A stretch of DNA of 64,000 nt from Sipunculus nudus (Eukaryota; Annelida; Sipuncula; Golfingiida; Sipunculidae), in the NCBI GenBank assembly GCA_026874595.1, contig CM049317.1:64910618-64974617 (forward strand). The letters are read 5' to 3'. How positions within the stretch are numbered: position 1 is the first letter of the stretch; the number at the start of each line of letters is the position of its first letter. Both the position numbers and the translations under genes were made by a program. Under the pieces are notes generated by a model. It saw nothing but the letters and a program-made list of their open reading frames with translations, was not told the DNA's origin and searched no databases. Positions 34,906 to 48,959 of the stretch are shown here, one piece after another.

Positions 34906-35754
34906 GAAGTCAGTACACCGTTTTGCGATGTGATCACAATACCTCAAACTCACACATGCTTATACAATTTCTCTAATTAAATGAGTTGCCCCATGCAAGC
35001 TTTTATGATTATGATACAATCAAAATTAATAGACATTTGTATGTAATAGGCTATTTTACCTGTATCGACAAAATAACCTCTGCCTTATTAAAAATGAGAC
35101 CAATTTCGTATTTCAATTTCGCGCCTGAACTGTTTCTTCGTACGGTCCAACTCAGTATACTTAGTATTTCCCCTATTATTTCTTGGAGGAGAGTTGCCTA
35201 ATAGCTTTACAAGTTAAACTGTGAGAATTAGCAGTACTTGTACAATTACACATTGTTTTGCTCTTACACAAGCGCTGAACAGGTGTGCAGTTGACCCGGT
35301 CTTGCCGATATAGTTTTCATTGCGACCCCCTATGTACATTCGAGGTTAGAATCCAACGGATTTGGCCGAGGTGTTCCGAACGTCGTAATCTTGTGAATCC
35401 GATTCTGGGCATTGTGAGTTCTCAGCTAAAATTGTAAGGCGGCTACACCTGGTTGTGGTACAGTTACCTACTGCTGTCGTGTCATGGTGCATGATGCCCC
35501 GAGGGCTGATGACAAAAGAGTGAAAACTGTCAGAACGGTGTCCTTGGTGCCTCCATATACAGAGGAAGCGCGTACAGTGATGTTAGGTTAAGTGAAGACC
35601 AGTTTTACATCCCCAGATGCCAGTGGTAATAAATAAATAATCATTAAAGAACATTATTATCTTAATCATCATCAATCTGATAAATACCAACGAAATGTAC
35701 CATAAGTCATTATTATAATGTCTGTCAAATATATAAACCAAAAGGGTGAATATA
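34906..35754. other. Single-copy stretch, no gene seen
   Basis: Nothing recognised on either strand. Confidence 0.4.
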
Positions 35755-36045
35755 ATCATAATAATAATAATAATAAAAATAATAATAAGAAGAAGAAGAA
35801 AAATATATATTGCCGACATAACTATTAGTAGTAGCGGTAGTGGTACTGGTGATAGTAGTAGTAGTAGAAGTAGTACAAGGATGGCTGCTACTACTACTGC
35901 TACTAAGACTACTATTACTACTACCACTACTACTACTTTACTACTACTACTTAGACCACTTCTTCAACTATTACTACTACTACTCCTAGTAATCGTAACA
36001 CTACCACTATATTTCTACTACTACTACTGATACTATTACTTCTAA
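35755..36045. repeat. (AAT)n, (AGT)n then (ACT)n trinucleotide tract
   Basis: AATAAT at the left, AGT-type repeats at about 35820-35880, then ACT-type repeats to about 36045. AGT and ACT are reverse complements, so the two halves could pair as a long imperfect hairpin. The frames give low-complexity S, T, L or V runs only. Confidence 0.85.
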
Positions 36046-36478
36046 CACTATAACTACAAACATGACTGTTCCAAGAAATTTTTTATGGAAGTCGAGTCCC
36101 TGTTTCTAATCTTCAATATTTCAAGTCTGTGGCAGCTTAGCTTTAAAAAAAACATAGCTTTAAAACACTTGATAAGGTTATGATGTATGTAAATGCTGTA
36201 TCTTATATCTAAAGGTCACTTTATACATATAAATACACATTGACAACTTAGAAAGCGCCAAAGCTATTCTAGATTGATCTCAAATAAACTGGAAATGTAA
36301 AAGAAATCTGTAATCAAGTGTAACTCAAGCAGGGGAAGAATGGCGCTCAAGCTGTACATTTATACCAAGACCGTTCACTTCCTTCAGTAATGTAAAAGTG
36401 AATAGAATTGGGCCTTGAGATTTATGTTGATTAATTTTGTGTTGAAATTTGAGAAAATAGTGATGAGACAGCCTGAAC

Positions 36479-36670
36479 TACAATTTTGTAGATGCCACAC
36501 CAAGCCTAGCACAAACTATCCAAGAGACACGACCCATCATAGCTCCAGACCCCCGGACCGAGGGCAAAATGAGGAGTCGTAAAAGCCACCACCTACTCTT
36601 ACTGGCGGCCGAATACCTGAACACCCACAACACCAGCATACAGACAGTCTGGCGATGTATAGGATTCAAT
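36479..36670 (+). pseudogene. Possible coding relic, unidentified
   Basis: A GC-richer island that on the plus strand reads YNFVDATPSLAQTIQETRP, IIAPDPRTEGKMRSRKSHH, then a leucine run and EYLNTHNTSIQTVW, then stop. The composition resembles true protein. No start or clear splice site. It could be a retroelement or gene remnant. Confidence 0.25.
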
Positions 36671-36679
36671 TGAGGGATT

Positions 36680-38570
36680 GAGCGCGAACATTATTTTCAT
36701 CATCATTTCACTGACCTGTCCAGATATGCCGTCAATTTACATGGGTTGTTTGAACTAATATGTGATATATGTTCAGCCCTTTTACCTAAGAGTTTTGAAA
36801 CCTCTCGAAAAGTACATTTTGCTTCCATATACAATATATAAATATAATGAATATATAAAATGTAACAAAAATCCTTGATTTATGTCAGTATACAGACATA
36901 TAACCTATATTTCATAAAATAGTACGAGAGAACTGTTTCCTAAGCTCTGTTCACTTGTTAGCTACACACTGTAATGATTAAATATCTGTATTTAATACTC
37001 AATATAGCCAATTAAGCGCTTATTTACATTTAATGATTAATCTATGTCCCGGTCCTTAATTCCGTCTTTCAAAAGAGGGAAACACAGTAATTATATGGAT
37101 TATGCTGATATCACTATCGTTTATTTCCTGCTTTTCAGGAATATAAAGATGCAGCAAACCTTAATTTTAACTATTTTAGAAACGTGAGCAATTCCATTGA
37201 ATATTGGGAAACGCAATGTATGTAAACGTTTCATGTGCCATCTGTCAAGGATTTCTACCCAGGTCATTAACACAACATCAAGTTCCTTGGTCTAGGCTCT
37301 TCCATACCTTGATGAGCACAGTATCACATTTAACAGCAGAGTTTCATACAAACCAGTTGAAAACAGGATAAAAATAACAGAATTTTATGAACTGTATACA
37401 AAGCTATATAGTAAATAGACTTTCGATTGGCTAAGGGTATCTTCCCTCTCAAAAAGTTACCTCAATTGACGAAAGACCACAGTACTCTTTGGTTAAAAAA
37501 ATGGATGGAATATTAAAGGAATATCACACTGGAAAATGAAAGAAAAAAAAAAAAACAACTGGATATTTTAATTTTAAATAGCTAGTCTAGAGAACGACAG
37601 AAATAGATAACAGCCACCTTTTTACTTCTCATGTAAAGCAAATTATTTCTAATTCCTAAAAATAAACATTTGCGGTATTTAATATGAAAGGACACAATTT
37701 AAAATTAACATTAATAGGGAGCAATAGTAGAAAGTTCTGCAGAATTTCCCGACGAATAGTTTTGCATATAAAAGAGGGCTCACAATATGTACGGAGTGAT
37801 ATGGTAGGGTCCAACAGGAACTGCAGATGCTGACTAAGCGTCACTGGTCCTCATAGGGATAGCACCACTGTAGTTGAACCACTGGTAATTGAGCAGAACC
37901 ACGAGACTGGTTTTGCTTGCAGCAAATAGTTCTTTGTAGCACACCACTTCCATTTGTGTGAATTACTGAGACACCAGCCTAAAGTGAACTTAAAAATCTG
38001 AAGAAAGTTCAGAGAGGTTGACCAACAATATTAAACATGAAAAAGTCTTAAAGTCAACTGTCTCTGACATAGGTCCTTCAGGTTAAATGGTGCCTCTCTA
38101 ATAGCCCAGATCATCCACTCGGACACCAGCTTGTCTCATGTAAAAATATTCAACAGAAAAATAAACAAGAACCAGTTTACAATTATCTACTGTGACCCTT
38201 ACAGTCAACTCTAGTTTAAACAAACATGTGGGCAAGATTCCACGGTTCAGTGGTCAGGTTTCAGGTAAGTAGGGGTCTCATAGTAGGCTGTTTTGGACTG
38301 TAAAAATGCCTGCATTCAGGGCATGGAAAGGAGACTTTTACACAGAGCATCAACGGCAGACTCAGTCTTGAAGGAGGGGTGTACGCTTCAGTTGGAGACA
38401 AACACAAGGGTGGTTTACGAGCGATCGTATATAGGAATGTTCGTAGGAGGGCTTAAAGCTAAGGGAAAATATATATGTATATATACATATTGAATATATC
38501 TATCGCGAAAATGCATTATATTATGTGACACCATCATAATTAATTTCAAATATAAACATTTTTTTTCATT
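36680..38570. other. Single-copy stretch before copy B, no gene seen
   Basis: AT-rich; no ORF with coding character. The plus-strand frame at 38293-38493 has no recognisable motif. Confidence 0.4.
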
Positions 38571-38915
38571 ACTGCAGTGTAAGCCAATATACATGTATCT
38601 TGAGCTATGTTACTATACTGCATATCCAAATATTTTGATATGATTTATTATTAGCCGGTATGTAGGACCCCCTTATTTGAGTGCTTTTGCAAATAAATAT
38701 CTGTAGCCAAGGAACTACCGGCTACATCAACACGATACTTCGAAACACTTCCTTCCATGTCTAAACAGAGTGACTCTGTAGGACTTCTAATCTGTGTATA
38801 TGACAGGACAAATCTGGTACAGCCCGGTTGCTATTGTACTTTAATATAATTTAGGCCAGGGTATTACTGTGGTGTGCTTCATATTCGCGGGGAAAGAAAA
38901 TTTCGATGTTTCAGT

Positions 38916-38922
<7 letters not shown>

Positions 38923-38964
<42 letters not shown>

Positions 38965-39066
38965 AGCCATGCTGGTTCATTGTTTTTAGATGGAAATGGT
39001 ATGCGCAGAAAAGTCGGTTCACTTAGTGGGTACGTTTCCTGTGTATACCATTTCAAACTATATATA

Positions 39067-39102
<36 letters not shown>
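38923..39102. repeat. Two (TA)n microsatellites
   Basis: Tracts at 38923-38963 and 39058-39102 flank a short segment kept from copy A (AGCCATGCTGGTTCATTG). Copy A has one tract here. Confidence 0.9.
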
Positions 39103-39106
<4 letters not shown>

Positions 39107-39699
39107 TCGCAAAGATTCCATTTCCGTGAACTCATCATACAAAATACCTCAAAAATGTAAATTATTATTATAACAATAAATAATATCATATGATACGTAC
39201 ACAAAACCTGATAATGGCACAGAGACCAAAATAATCATTTACCAAGTAGAAATTATATTTTTTTTATTGGCAGATAATTTGAAAGCGATTTTGAAAATAA
39301 TTTGATTTTTGCGATAAAAAAAAATAAATTTTAAACCCCCGCAAACCAAAAGACGAACACAGGATTTGTTTTTAGATTCCGAACTCTAGAACTCAAAATA
39401 ACATAAGTACTTTTATCAAATGAATACATGTAATTCAGGTGCTCTCTTCTACGGACGTTTTACATTTTGGCAGATAACTATAACCTGTCAAATGATTATT
39501 TGTGATAAAGATGGTTCTATTTTAAGCTGCAAACAATATGAGGAGTCAGTCCTACTCCGGTTAATAAGTCACCGCATTGTGACCCATAGGCCTTGAAGCA
39601 GCATTTTAAGTAAAGTGTTAATTTACTTTCACATTAGGTGATTTGGGGATATCAAATAGGGCACAGGTACATGATATGCTTGCGAAGACACAAAAATAT

Positions 39700-40310
39700 G
39701 GTGTTACGAAACCTAATATCAACAGATTACGTAGTCGTGACGAGCAAAATTTTTATTATTGAGAAAATAAAATCAGATTCTGTAACACTAGGCAGCGTGA
39801 AATGTTTATGGGAATGAATAAAGAGTCAGTGGTTTTTGTTAACAAATAATTATAATTTATTCTTGAACAACCCTGACATTACAATATACTAAATCAATAC
39901 AATTACACAGTATAACAACAGTACAATAGCAAATCAGTACAATTACACAGTATAATAAATAAATTGTACAGTACCTAGATACCATCACTGTCACAGCACA
40001 GCGACAACAAGTCCTTTAAAGCATATAATCCAGATGAACAGTTCACATAAATCTTCTCAGAGAATAATAGTCCAATTCAATCACAAAATCACAAGCTCGC
40101 GCGTCTCCCATGGCAACGGGCAATGCTACACAGACACATGAAAGACTGCTGAACACAATAAAAGAGAAACCTGAAACAATGGGCACCCGAAAAATGTTTC
40201 AGTCCGTTTATGTATTATTAATTTCGACGAAACTAAAATGGGATACCTTTTTATTTTTATTCGTCGTTGCACACGATGTGTTTGTTTTCTGTTAGGGAGC
40301 TTCCAGAAAT
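39700..40310 (-). mobile_element. Inserted repeat element, absent from copy A
   Basis: Copies A and B are collinear up to about 39700 (CTTGCGAAGACACAAA) and again from about 40330. The insert begins TGTTACGAAACC. About 370 bp of it is the reverse complement of the repeats at 47160-47925, including the polyadenylation-like AATAAATTATAAT. TGTTACG... with ...CGTAACA at the other locus could be LTR termini, but no target duplication was verified. Confidence 0.5.
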
Positions 40311-40805
40311 AAAGTGAAATTAACACCCGAAGTCAAATGCACATGCTCACAGAGCTCTCTACAATAACATGGTTTGCAGACACCAGGGCACTCTACATTA
40401 TTATACCTTAGTGCGAATAAATACCTTTGGTACGTAAAAGGCTCTCTGGTAAGGAATTCCTGCCATCACTATACTCTTCTTTAGACTAAAATATCTTCAG
40501 GTATCATTCCAAATAATGTTTTAATTTTCCAATTTTGAAGTGAATGTTTCAAAATAGAATTTCAAAGTCACATGGCTAGGAATATCGCATGAAAACACTC
40601 TATTACACACTCTACACAGGAAAGAACAGTAAAACATATCTGTCATCTTGGGTAACACCCAGCAATACCCATACGTTTTTTTAGAAAAGGAATGAACGTA
40701 AATTGTTAATAGGATACCCAGTGCAATCTATAAAAGGAATTCACTGCTTATCTCGGTTACCAATGACCTTACATTTCTTTTCTTTCTTCACCGTTGACAG
40801 TTTTG

Positions 40806-43800
40806 AGTAAATCTGAAAATGGCTTCAGATCCCAAGGTACATAATAAATACCTGGAGAGTCCGTTTGGATCGGGTTACGAAATACCCCCTGGTCACTTGT
40901 TTGAGATACCTCATAGGTTCATACAACTGTTCCCGTTTAGTTTGTGTCTGAAGAAGGCTTTTCCTCTTGATGGTAGGGTCCCGTTTGGGCAGATCGTTGA
41001 GTATGTATTAATCGGTATTGATATGGAACTGAATATTCTTTTGGCCGCCTTTCAAGGTACTCCACCCTTTGGCTTTCGTTGGACACTTATCTGGGTGAAT
41101 ACATGTGGTTTGGGTGATGTCGACCGTTACGCAGCCATAATGGCATGGCAGACCTGGTGTGGTAAAGGGACAAAGGGCGACCTGGAAAGCCTGGCTTTGA
41201 TTTCAGATCCCAAGGTGTGTCATAAATGACCGGAGTGTCCTTTTGGATGGGGTTACGGGATTGAGGTATGTCAGTTATTTTGATACGTCAAGTGTCCTCG
41301 GCCTTTTTCCCTTTTAGTAGTGTTGGACGTTGGCCTTTCCTCTTGATCGTAGGGTGCCGTTGTGACATATCTATCAGCAAGGCTGCATTGACAAGGAGCT
41401 ATGTACCTCTGCGCATCGTTTTAGTTTCCCTTTAAAGGGACTCCCCTGATTGTCATCTGATGGGAAATGGTCTGGGTTGATAAATGTGGTTTAAGGTGAT
41501 GTCAACGCAGCCATAATGGCACGGCAAATTTAGTGTGGCTTTTGGGACACACTTAAATAGGGTAATCTGGAAGGTTTGGCTTTATGCCGATGGGATTAAT
41601 CTTGTGTTTCCCTATTTCGACATATACTTCCATTTCCTTCTCTACGATTTTCCCTGATTTCTCACTAGCGATATCCGCTCTTGCCCTGATATAAAGATGT
41701 AGGGAAAATAATTACAGATAATGTAATGTAAGGAAGTAATTATCCGTTGTCAAACAATGTCATAAGTTTAAAGATAACCGATCGCGGAATTAACTCTGGA
41801 CTTAATGAACCAGATAAGGGTTCAATCCTTTAAATTAATAAATTCCAAACTTGTTTTTACGTATTGTCTTTCTTGGCGTGCATTACAATTGCAACATATG
41901 CCACACATTGAGACTGGAGGGCGGTAATATTTGCATAATGTCTACAGATTTCCTTATTTAAACTAATATTTCATGTATTGTAGAGTTTTTTAAACATTAT
42001 AAAACTTATCAAACCTTTAGTGTACATGTGTCCCTTAAATAGATATCCTGCCCTCAAACTCTAGCAAAAAAAGAAAACTGAAAAGTCAGTCTGGCGGAGA
42101 GAGCGAGAAAGGTAATAGAGAAAGGGTAAATATGCCACCTTTCTGATCTCCCGTTCAGAAATTTCCTTGTCTACATACACCAAATACGAAAGGAACCGCC
42201 ACTGTGCCTAGTGCGACCCCTGGGAAAATGTATGGAATATCTAAAACACATAGTTAGGATTTAGTTGATTCACATAATTCTAGTGTGACGGAAACAGTAT
42301 ATAAACTAATTTTAATGAAATGTTGCCAGTACATGGCGATCTGATCTCGTACAGTTGTTCTCAAAACGTTTATATGAAACTCGTATGTAAAAGGATGATG
42401 AATATAGAAGATGAATTTCTATACGTTCGCCCGGTCCAAACTTAAAAACTACATTTTGCCCATTCAGCGTTTTAACGCAAATACCTTTGCATATTTCTGA
42501 GAGATTCCCATATTTTAGAGCATGAGTTGTAGGTTTTAAAATAGTTTATAAAAAGAAAATCTTAATTGGATCTCATATTCGAAATTCTAGGCATTTTCTC
42601 TCAAACAAATCAGCTCCTTACACAGGCAAGCAAAGCAAAACATGTAAACTGAAAATGTGTAACGTAAAATACATGCTTACTTTGCCCACGTATTGACTGC
42701 CATGCAGAAGAACACATGTTCATGAAGAAAAACTATATTACTTACCAATAGCAAACACGCACATATTATCAACAATATAACAATGTACGTGGTACGAATA
42801 CAAGTTTAATTACAAATCTGTCCAAAGAGAGACTGATCTTATCAGCGTTAATGATTTGAGCTCGGTAATTTTAGGCCAACGGGTTGATTTTTTTATTCTC
42901 ATAACATTGACTTGTCTACTGTTATAAATATATCAAACACCTTTACTTTGCTAGGGACCAAGTCGGTCTTCATAACCGTACGAGCATTACCACAGGGTAG
43001 CATACCTGTATTTAGGGGTATGGTGATAATCCATCAATTCTAAATCTCTTTTTTGAAAATGAATCAATCACGAGTATAAAGCAACATTAGAAATAGTAGA
43101 TTACCCTGAGATAAATTTTCCCAGTTACCTTTGGTTCCGTTGTGTTCTAGCCCGTTTCTGTTCTCTGCATCTGGATTTTTAGACGCACAACTGGTGGTAG
43201 TTCCTGTTGAAAAGGTTAGGTAAAGAATTACCTGGAAAAACTTTTTTTTGACAAAATTGTAATGTAAAAAGGTTGTTGTGTAATTAGAAAATGTGTAGAC
43301 TTTAAATACATGCTTACTTTCCCCATGTATGTACTGTCATGCAGAAAAAGACATGTCCATGCAGTAAAAATAATTTACTCACCAATGCATAGAGTATCCG
43401 CATGGGAGTTACATGGCTTTCTGTACCACTTCAAATCATTTGCCCTCAATACAGCGCAGTCTCCCTTCCCTAATTTATATGTTTAATCGAACCGAACATC
43501 TTTCGGCCATTTCATTCCTTGCATAATTTATATATGATATATATGTAGTTGTACAATTACCACAACTATTGTTATATCCGTATCATTGAAATTACGGTAA
43601 TATGCAGATCACTGTATTGGGACCGTAAATAGGTATCCCGAGATGGCTTTCAAAGAAAGATGAAGTAAGAGGGAATAGGTATGATGTTAGGATATCACAT
43701 TTAGGAAGAGTGAGAGACAAAAACGTCTATTTCAGTAATTCCGTATCTAAATTGGAAAAGTTCAAGTAACATCCCTTAAACCGTGACTGTTTATATAAGA

Positions 43801-45479
43801 AATCATAATTTACAAGCTACGTCACACCTATTCCATTTGTTCATCAGATAAGAATTTACAAACTCTATCAAATGCCTAACTGACTTGTAGAAGTGTGCAA
43901 ACACGCCCTTTGTCGATAAGTGTAAAGTAAATATACAAATAACTATTAAATTCTTTTGACATCTCAACCAGACTTAAATCACTCAGGTAACAGATAATGA
44001 ACGATTTTCCGCCAAAAACAAAATTTACAATATAGCAAGAATCGTGTAAGATACGATTTTCCGGTATAAAGATTGTACTCTGGATAAAAACAACATACTT
44101 CCGTCTAAATTGACAAATATCCAGTCTTCTTTGGACCACCCAAGCCAGGCTTCATTATAATATTCATTACCCAGTAAGGAAGTCTTTGCCAGTGTATCTG
44201 CATCTTTCTGATCATATTGCATCAAATAACCGATCAGGAACTTGTTCCAAATACGCACAACAAAATCATAAGCAATTTGTAAGCGTTTCCTGATCTTTCA
44301 TTTTGGCATCTGTGTAAAGCACAAAACAAAACCTAAGCAATAAATAAGCGCCTTCTGGTCTTTAAATAAAGATCCTACGCACACAGTAAATAATAAACAA
44401 TATATAAATGCTTATTTGATTGAATCTTGAAATGAAATAAAATAGGTCTACTTAAAATATTGATGACAGAGACGATATTATGAACATATAGAAATATCAT
44501 CAATAAATTTTTAAGACAATAAGCGATTAATCGTAGGTACCTATTGAGGCAGGTCTAACATGCGTCCATTTGTTGTACACCTTCCTTTGGAGCGATGTCC
44601 AAATTTCTTTCATACCATATTTCTTCATTTCATTACTCAATAACGTCAAATCTAACTTCCTTAGTTCACCTGGAAGGTACATATTGTGCGCCAAACAAAA
44701 GTCTTCCCCTGCTGTTCTGGTCACATTCTTTCCGGCGATTAACGTGGCAACTGCAATTCGTCCATTTATTTTAAGTTAAAGGTAAGCCTTTCATTTAGAT
44801 TATGAATGTATACTTATATCCTACTGGTCGCTACGGTAAAAGACGACATAACAGATCTTTTATATTATTCCACCCCTGCTAGGGTATTTTTATCTTAATT
44901 GTGTTATGTGGGTGCAAAGGAAGGGTTTAATTTAAAGTTAATCTGTAACGATTTATTTTATTCGCTCACTGGATGTAGCGTGGAGTTATCCCGGTAACCA
45001 AAATAATCGTGTATTACAATAACTGCAAATATATGTAGTAAACAAAAAAAGCCCTACGAACGTTGGCCATGCTTTGACATAGCGCGGCGGCACCATCAAG
45101 GGTTTGACGTCAGACTATGACGTAAAAGTAACCGCAAAAACAAAAAAGGTTTTCTTCTGCCAGTTAGAGTGACTTGTATATTTGAAAATATTACAACCTG
45201 TACCGGTATTTATAGAGAAAAGCTTGTGGACAATGCCTATAAAGGAAATTTTTTTCGGAGTGGAATATGCTGATGCCTTCTGTTACTATCTAAATATCGG
45301 CATGCTAACACTTAGAATGAATCCAAATAGTGGCATAAGCTACATACACAAACAATGGTCAATCAATATTTAGAAGTAATGATTAATTTTACAAGTAGTA
45401 TAATATAAACATACATACCTATAAATCTGTAACTTAAAGCCTCCAGGAGTACGAAGAAGAATAACCATTGAATGCGCAT
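40806..45479 (-). pseudogene. G1 (copy B): decayed tandem C-type-lectin-like receptor
   Basis: The signal exon (45419-45479) and first CTLD1 exon (44541-44750) are open and the right length. A deletion between about 44238 and the minisatellite then removes CTLD1 exon 3 and the 5' part of the first CTLD2 exon, leaving 44099-44238. The next exon (43383-43520) has lost its AG acceptor (TATAG to ATGCA) and has TAA at 43483-43485. The membrane exon is 102 bp instead of 97, shifting into a stop. The tail (to 41685) has TAA at 41553-41555 plus frameshifts, though both tail modules can still be traced. Confidence 0.85.
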
Positions 45480-45599
45480 GTTTCCTAAAGTTGTTTAACA
45501 CATTCCACGCGATTACGGTCCATACTGTAAGCTCTCCGATGTTTTATCGTACTGTTAGGTTGTCTCACAAATTGTTCACTGACATACACGTGGAAGTTA

Positions 45600-46660
45600 A
45601 TGTATAAATGAATCCATAAATAAGGAAGTATTGACAGACCACTTATCTTCATGAAACATCAGGACACTACAGTTAGGCTGATATAGCGACAAACCCAAGA
45701 ACCTCCCCCCCCCCCCTCCGTCAGATATATAAATGTACACATACACGTGTACATATATTTGTAATTTATAGATGTAATATATCATTGAATATAATATAAA
45801 GTAATGTGAATCATTATTTTAAAAAAGGCATACCAAACTTTGTACTTAGATGTCCTATGAATCGTATTCGACTTTGATCAATTCTTTATCCAAAAAGCAC
45901 GCATGACACATATTATGCTGTTAATTACATACCGTAAGTATGGTTCCCTCAGTGTAAATGGCAGTAACAACCACAAAATCATATGTTTTTATATATTTGT
46001 ATAATACATAATTCATCTTAAAACCACAAAAAGATGTAGGTCTTTCTCATAGGGTATAGTTCACTGTCTTTGTCTTAAAAACCTTGAGTGTAATAGATGG
46101 TATAACCAAAATACCGCCATAAACCGTCATGTTTCCAGTGATATTATTATGATTATTGTTATTATAAATATTCTTATTATTTTTAATCTTATTATTTTGC
46201 AATATTCTATACCCACCATAATAAAAAGAATTCCTAGGCATGAATAATATTATATTGATAATAAAATATATTTTGACCGGAACTTACCAATAAAAGTGTA
46301 AAGGACTGCTTGATTATAGTAACAACGTTCAGTACAAAAAAAAATGCCTTTCATGTTTACATTCAACACATCCTGATCACGACCGACAGGAAACATTCCC
46401 GTATCTTCAAAGGGACGATTTGCCATAATAACTGTTATCCATGTTATTGCGTTGCCAGTACAATATAATGTACAATGGTATATTGTAGTACAAGGCATGG
46501 GGGAAACAGTGCGTTTCAATAAGCAGCTATTTTGTAAATACTAACTTTATAATCTTATCCTGGAGGAGACAATTAACTACTGCTAGACAATAGGTCTGTT
46601 TGAACCAGTACAGCGCATACACGCACTGACGTCTGAAACTGATTTTCTGTTTTTATTGAT
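45600..46660. other. Duplicated stretch upstream of G1-B
   Basis: Collinear with 10400-11460 of copy A. No exon recognised. A C run of copy-B-specific length stands at 45707. Confidence 0.45.
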
Positions 46661-46675
46661 TGCCTATATAGAAAT

Positions 46676-46677
<2 letters not shown>

Positions 46678-46732
<55 letters not shown>
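46678..46732. repeat. (TA)n microsatellite at the edge of an insertion
   Basis: About 27 TA dinucleotides, followed by TACATG steps. Copy A lacks it. Confidence 0.9.
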
Positions 46733-46739
<7 letters not shown>

Positions 46740-47159
46740 ATGTATACATACATACATAAAGAACTCTGTTTGGTGTGCACCTGGCGTTCGAGTTCGTGTT
46801 AGGCTCAAGCCCTGGGCGTTGCTGTGGGAACCGTTCTGGTTGAACCCTGGCGTGTAAAGACACAGCGCTCGTTGTAGTCTAGAATTTTCGGGCTTTTTCA
46901 TGCGCTATGGGGCGTGCGTATTGTTGTGTTTGGATTGTTCGTGAAAATGGAAGTTTCTGGGCTTCGGGTGAAACAGCTATAAAAAGGGGCTATGTTAAGG
47001 GTTGGCAGAGAGAAAAGTACCAGCGGGTACTAAGAGTGTGGCTCTCTCGTCAGTGTATGGGACCTTTTCGATAATTGCAGAACTTACAGATATTCTACGG
47101 CATTTTACAAACTCAATACGGATTGTCTCCAGTTTGCCTTTGGGATTATTACCAGAACC

Positions 47160-47925
47160 TCACTTTTGGATTACAACCGATTGTTTTCGCGATTAAATCG
47201 GACATGTCTCTGAGAAGATTTATTTGAACTGATTACGGGAATTACTTGTGTTAAAAGACTCTTGTGAAGCTGTGACAGTGATGGTGTCCAGAATCAAACT
47301 ATGATCCGGACTCTGGTACTGTACATTATTATTATTGTTATTCTGTGTAACTGTATTAATTGAGTGTATTGTTATGATAGGATTGTTCTAAGAATAAATT
47401 ATAATAGTTTTTGTTAACCAAAACATGTACTTCTTTATTCATTCCCCTAGACATTTCACGTTGCCTAGTGTTGCGTAATCTGATTTTTTTTTATCTCCGT
47501 AACAAAATTTAGGCTCGTCACTTTTGGATTACAATAGACTGTTTCGCGATTACATCGGACTTTTCTCTGAGAAGATTTATTTGAACTGATTACCAGAATT
47601 ACTTATGTTGAAAGACTCTTGTGAGACTGTGACAGTGATGGTGTCCAGAATCAAACTATGATCTGGACTCTGTAACTGTCATTTACATTATTATTATTGT
47701 TATACTGTGTAATTGTATTGATTTAGTGTATTGTAATGTTAGGATTGTTCTAAGAATAAATTATAATTATTTATTAACAAAAAACAGGGAATTCTTTATT
47801 CATTCCCCTAGACATTTCACGTTGCCTAGTGTTGCGTAATCTGATTTTTTTTATCTCCATAACAAAATTTATGATCGTCACTATTACGTAATCTGTTGTT
47901 ATCGGGTTCCGTAACAATTTATTAC
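47160..47925 (+). repeat. Tandem repeat, period about 358 bp, two units and a part
   Basis: CACTTTTGGATTACAA starts units at 47161 and 47519; both contain GTGACAGTGATGGTGTCC, AATAAATTATAAT, CATTTCACGTTGCCTAGTG. A third starts at about 47877 and stops. Confidence 0.8.
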
Positions 47926-47939
47926 AATTATTGTTATTT

Positions 47940-48950
47940 TATTATTATGCGATATTCTACACCCACCATAATAAAAAGAATTCCTATGCATGAATAATAT
48001 TATATCGATAACAAGACATATTTTGACCTGAACTTAACAATAAATGTATAAACGATTGCTTGTTTATAAAAACAACTTCCATACAAATACAATCAGTAAC
48101 AAACATTCATGTTTACATTTGACAAATCCTGATAACCACCAACAGGAAACACACCCATATGTTCAAAGGGACGAGTTACTTTATTAGCTGTTATCCATGT
48201 ACTTGAGTTTCCAGTACAATAGTATACAATGGCAAATTGTAGTACAAGTCATAGTGTGTTTTAAGCAGCGGCTTTTCTGTTGCTTCTAAATACATGTTAT
48301 CATCCTGGAGGAGCCATTTATACCTCTACGGACAATATGCTTGTTCCAACCAGGACAGCGCCAACACGCTCCTACGTCTGATACTGATACTTCAGTTTTT
48401 ATATACATTTATATGCCATATTGTAGAAAAAAAATTATTAAAGGACTCCATACCATTAAACACGATGTTCTTGCCAGACCCAAAGCTTATGTCGAATCTA
48501 CTCTTTGGGGACAATGTTTCCGTAGGAACAAATAGCTTTTACTTGAATTCGGTTCCATGCCGTTAATGTTGTGAGTTTCTATCATTAGCGATACTGTTTT
48601 TAGAGCATCAAGTTTGATTGTTTAGTGATGGTATTTTTTTCAGAACCTCTGCCTTTAATATAATGACTTTTATTTCCGCTATATTTAGCGTCGATGTCAA
48701 AGTCCGACTTTCATACAGATTCGTCTTCTTAGGGACGATGGTCCATCATTCTCTTCGGCTTGTTGCTGATTTGATTTCCGCCTCATTACTATCATCCTGA
48801 GGAGTTCTTCAGCTTCTCCCTGATGTTACTTCCGTCTCGTAAGGTCCATGGTGCTATCATGCCCTCTAGCTTGTACATATTTTATTCATTTAAACGACTG
48901 GGTTAATGGGTTGTATGAAGAGATAGAAAATGAATACACAGAAAATTCGG
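47940..48950. other. Duplicated stretch, no gene seen
   Basis: Matches 11060-11900 of copy A. A frame on plus that reads LIFHFSYTCICHIEKK in A and FLYTFICHIVEKK in B is part of a shared sequence but is shifted by indels. Confidence 0.4.
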
Positions 48951-48959
48951 ATCACTCAG

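Larger units (their letters stand above)
46660..47940. mobile_element. Copy-B-specific insertion, about 1.3 kb
   Basis: Copy A continues across this point without it. It holds a TA tract, a GC-richer piece (46750-47160) with CAAGCCCTGGGCGTTGC, and the 358-bp repeats. It ends TTCCGTAACA, the reverse complement of the start of the element at 39700. An LTR-type origin is possible. No reverse transcriptase or gag frame is present. Confidence 0.45.

Noticed and set aside
35583-36030. Hydrophobic or serine-rich ORFs of 94-114 codons
   Set aside because: Translation of trinucleotide repeats on both strands.
40819-41229. 136-codon plus-strand ORF
   Set aside because: It lies opposite the decayed G1-B tail exon. 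The minus strand carries the true homology to G1-A, so this is an antisense shadow. The plus-strand frames at 4887-5604 are shadows in the same way.
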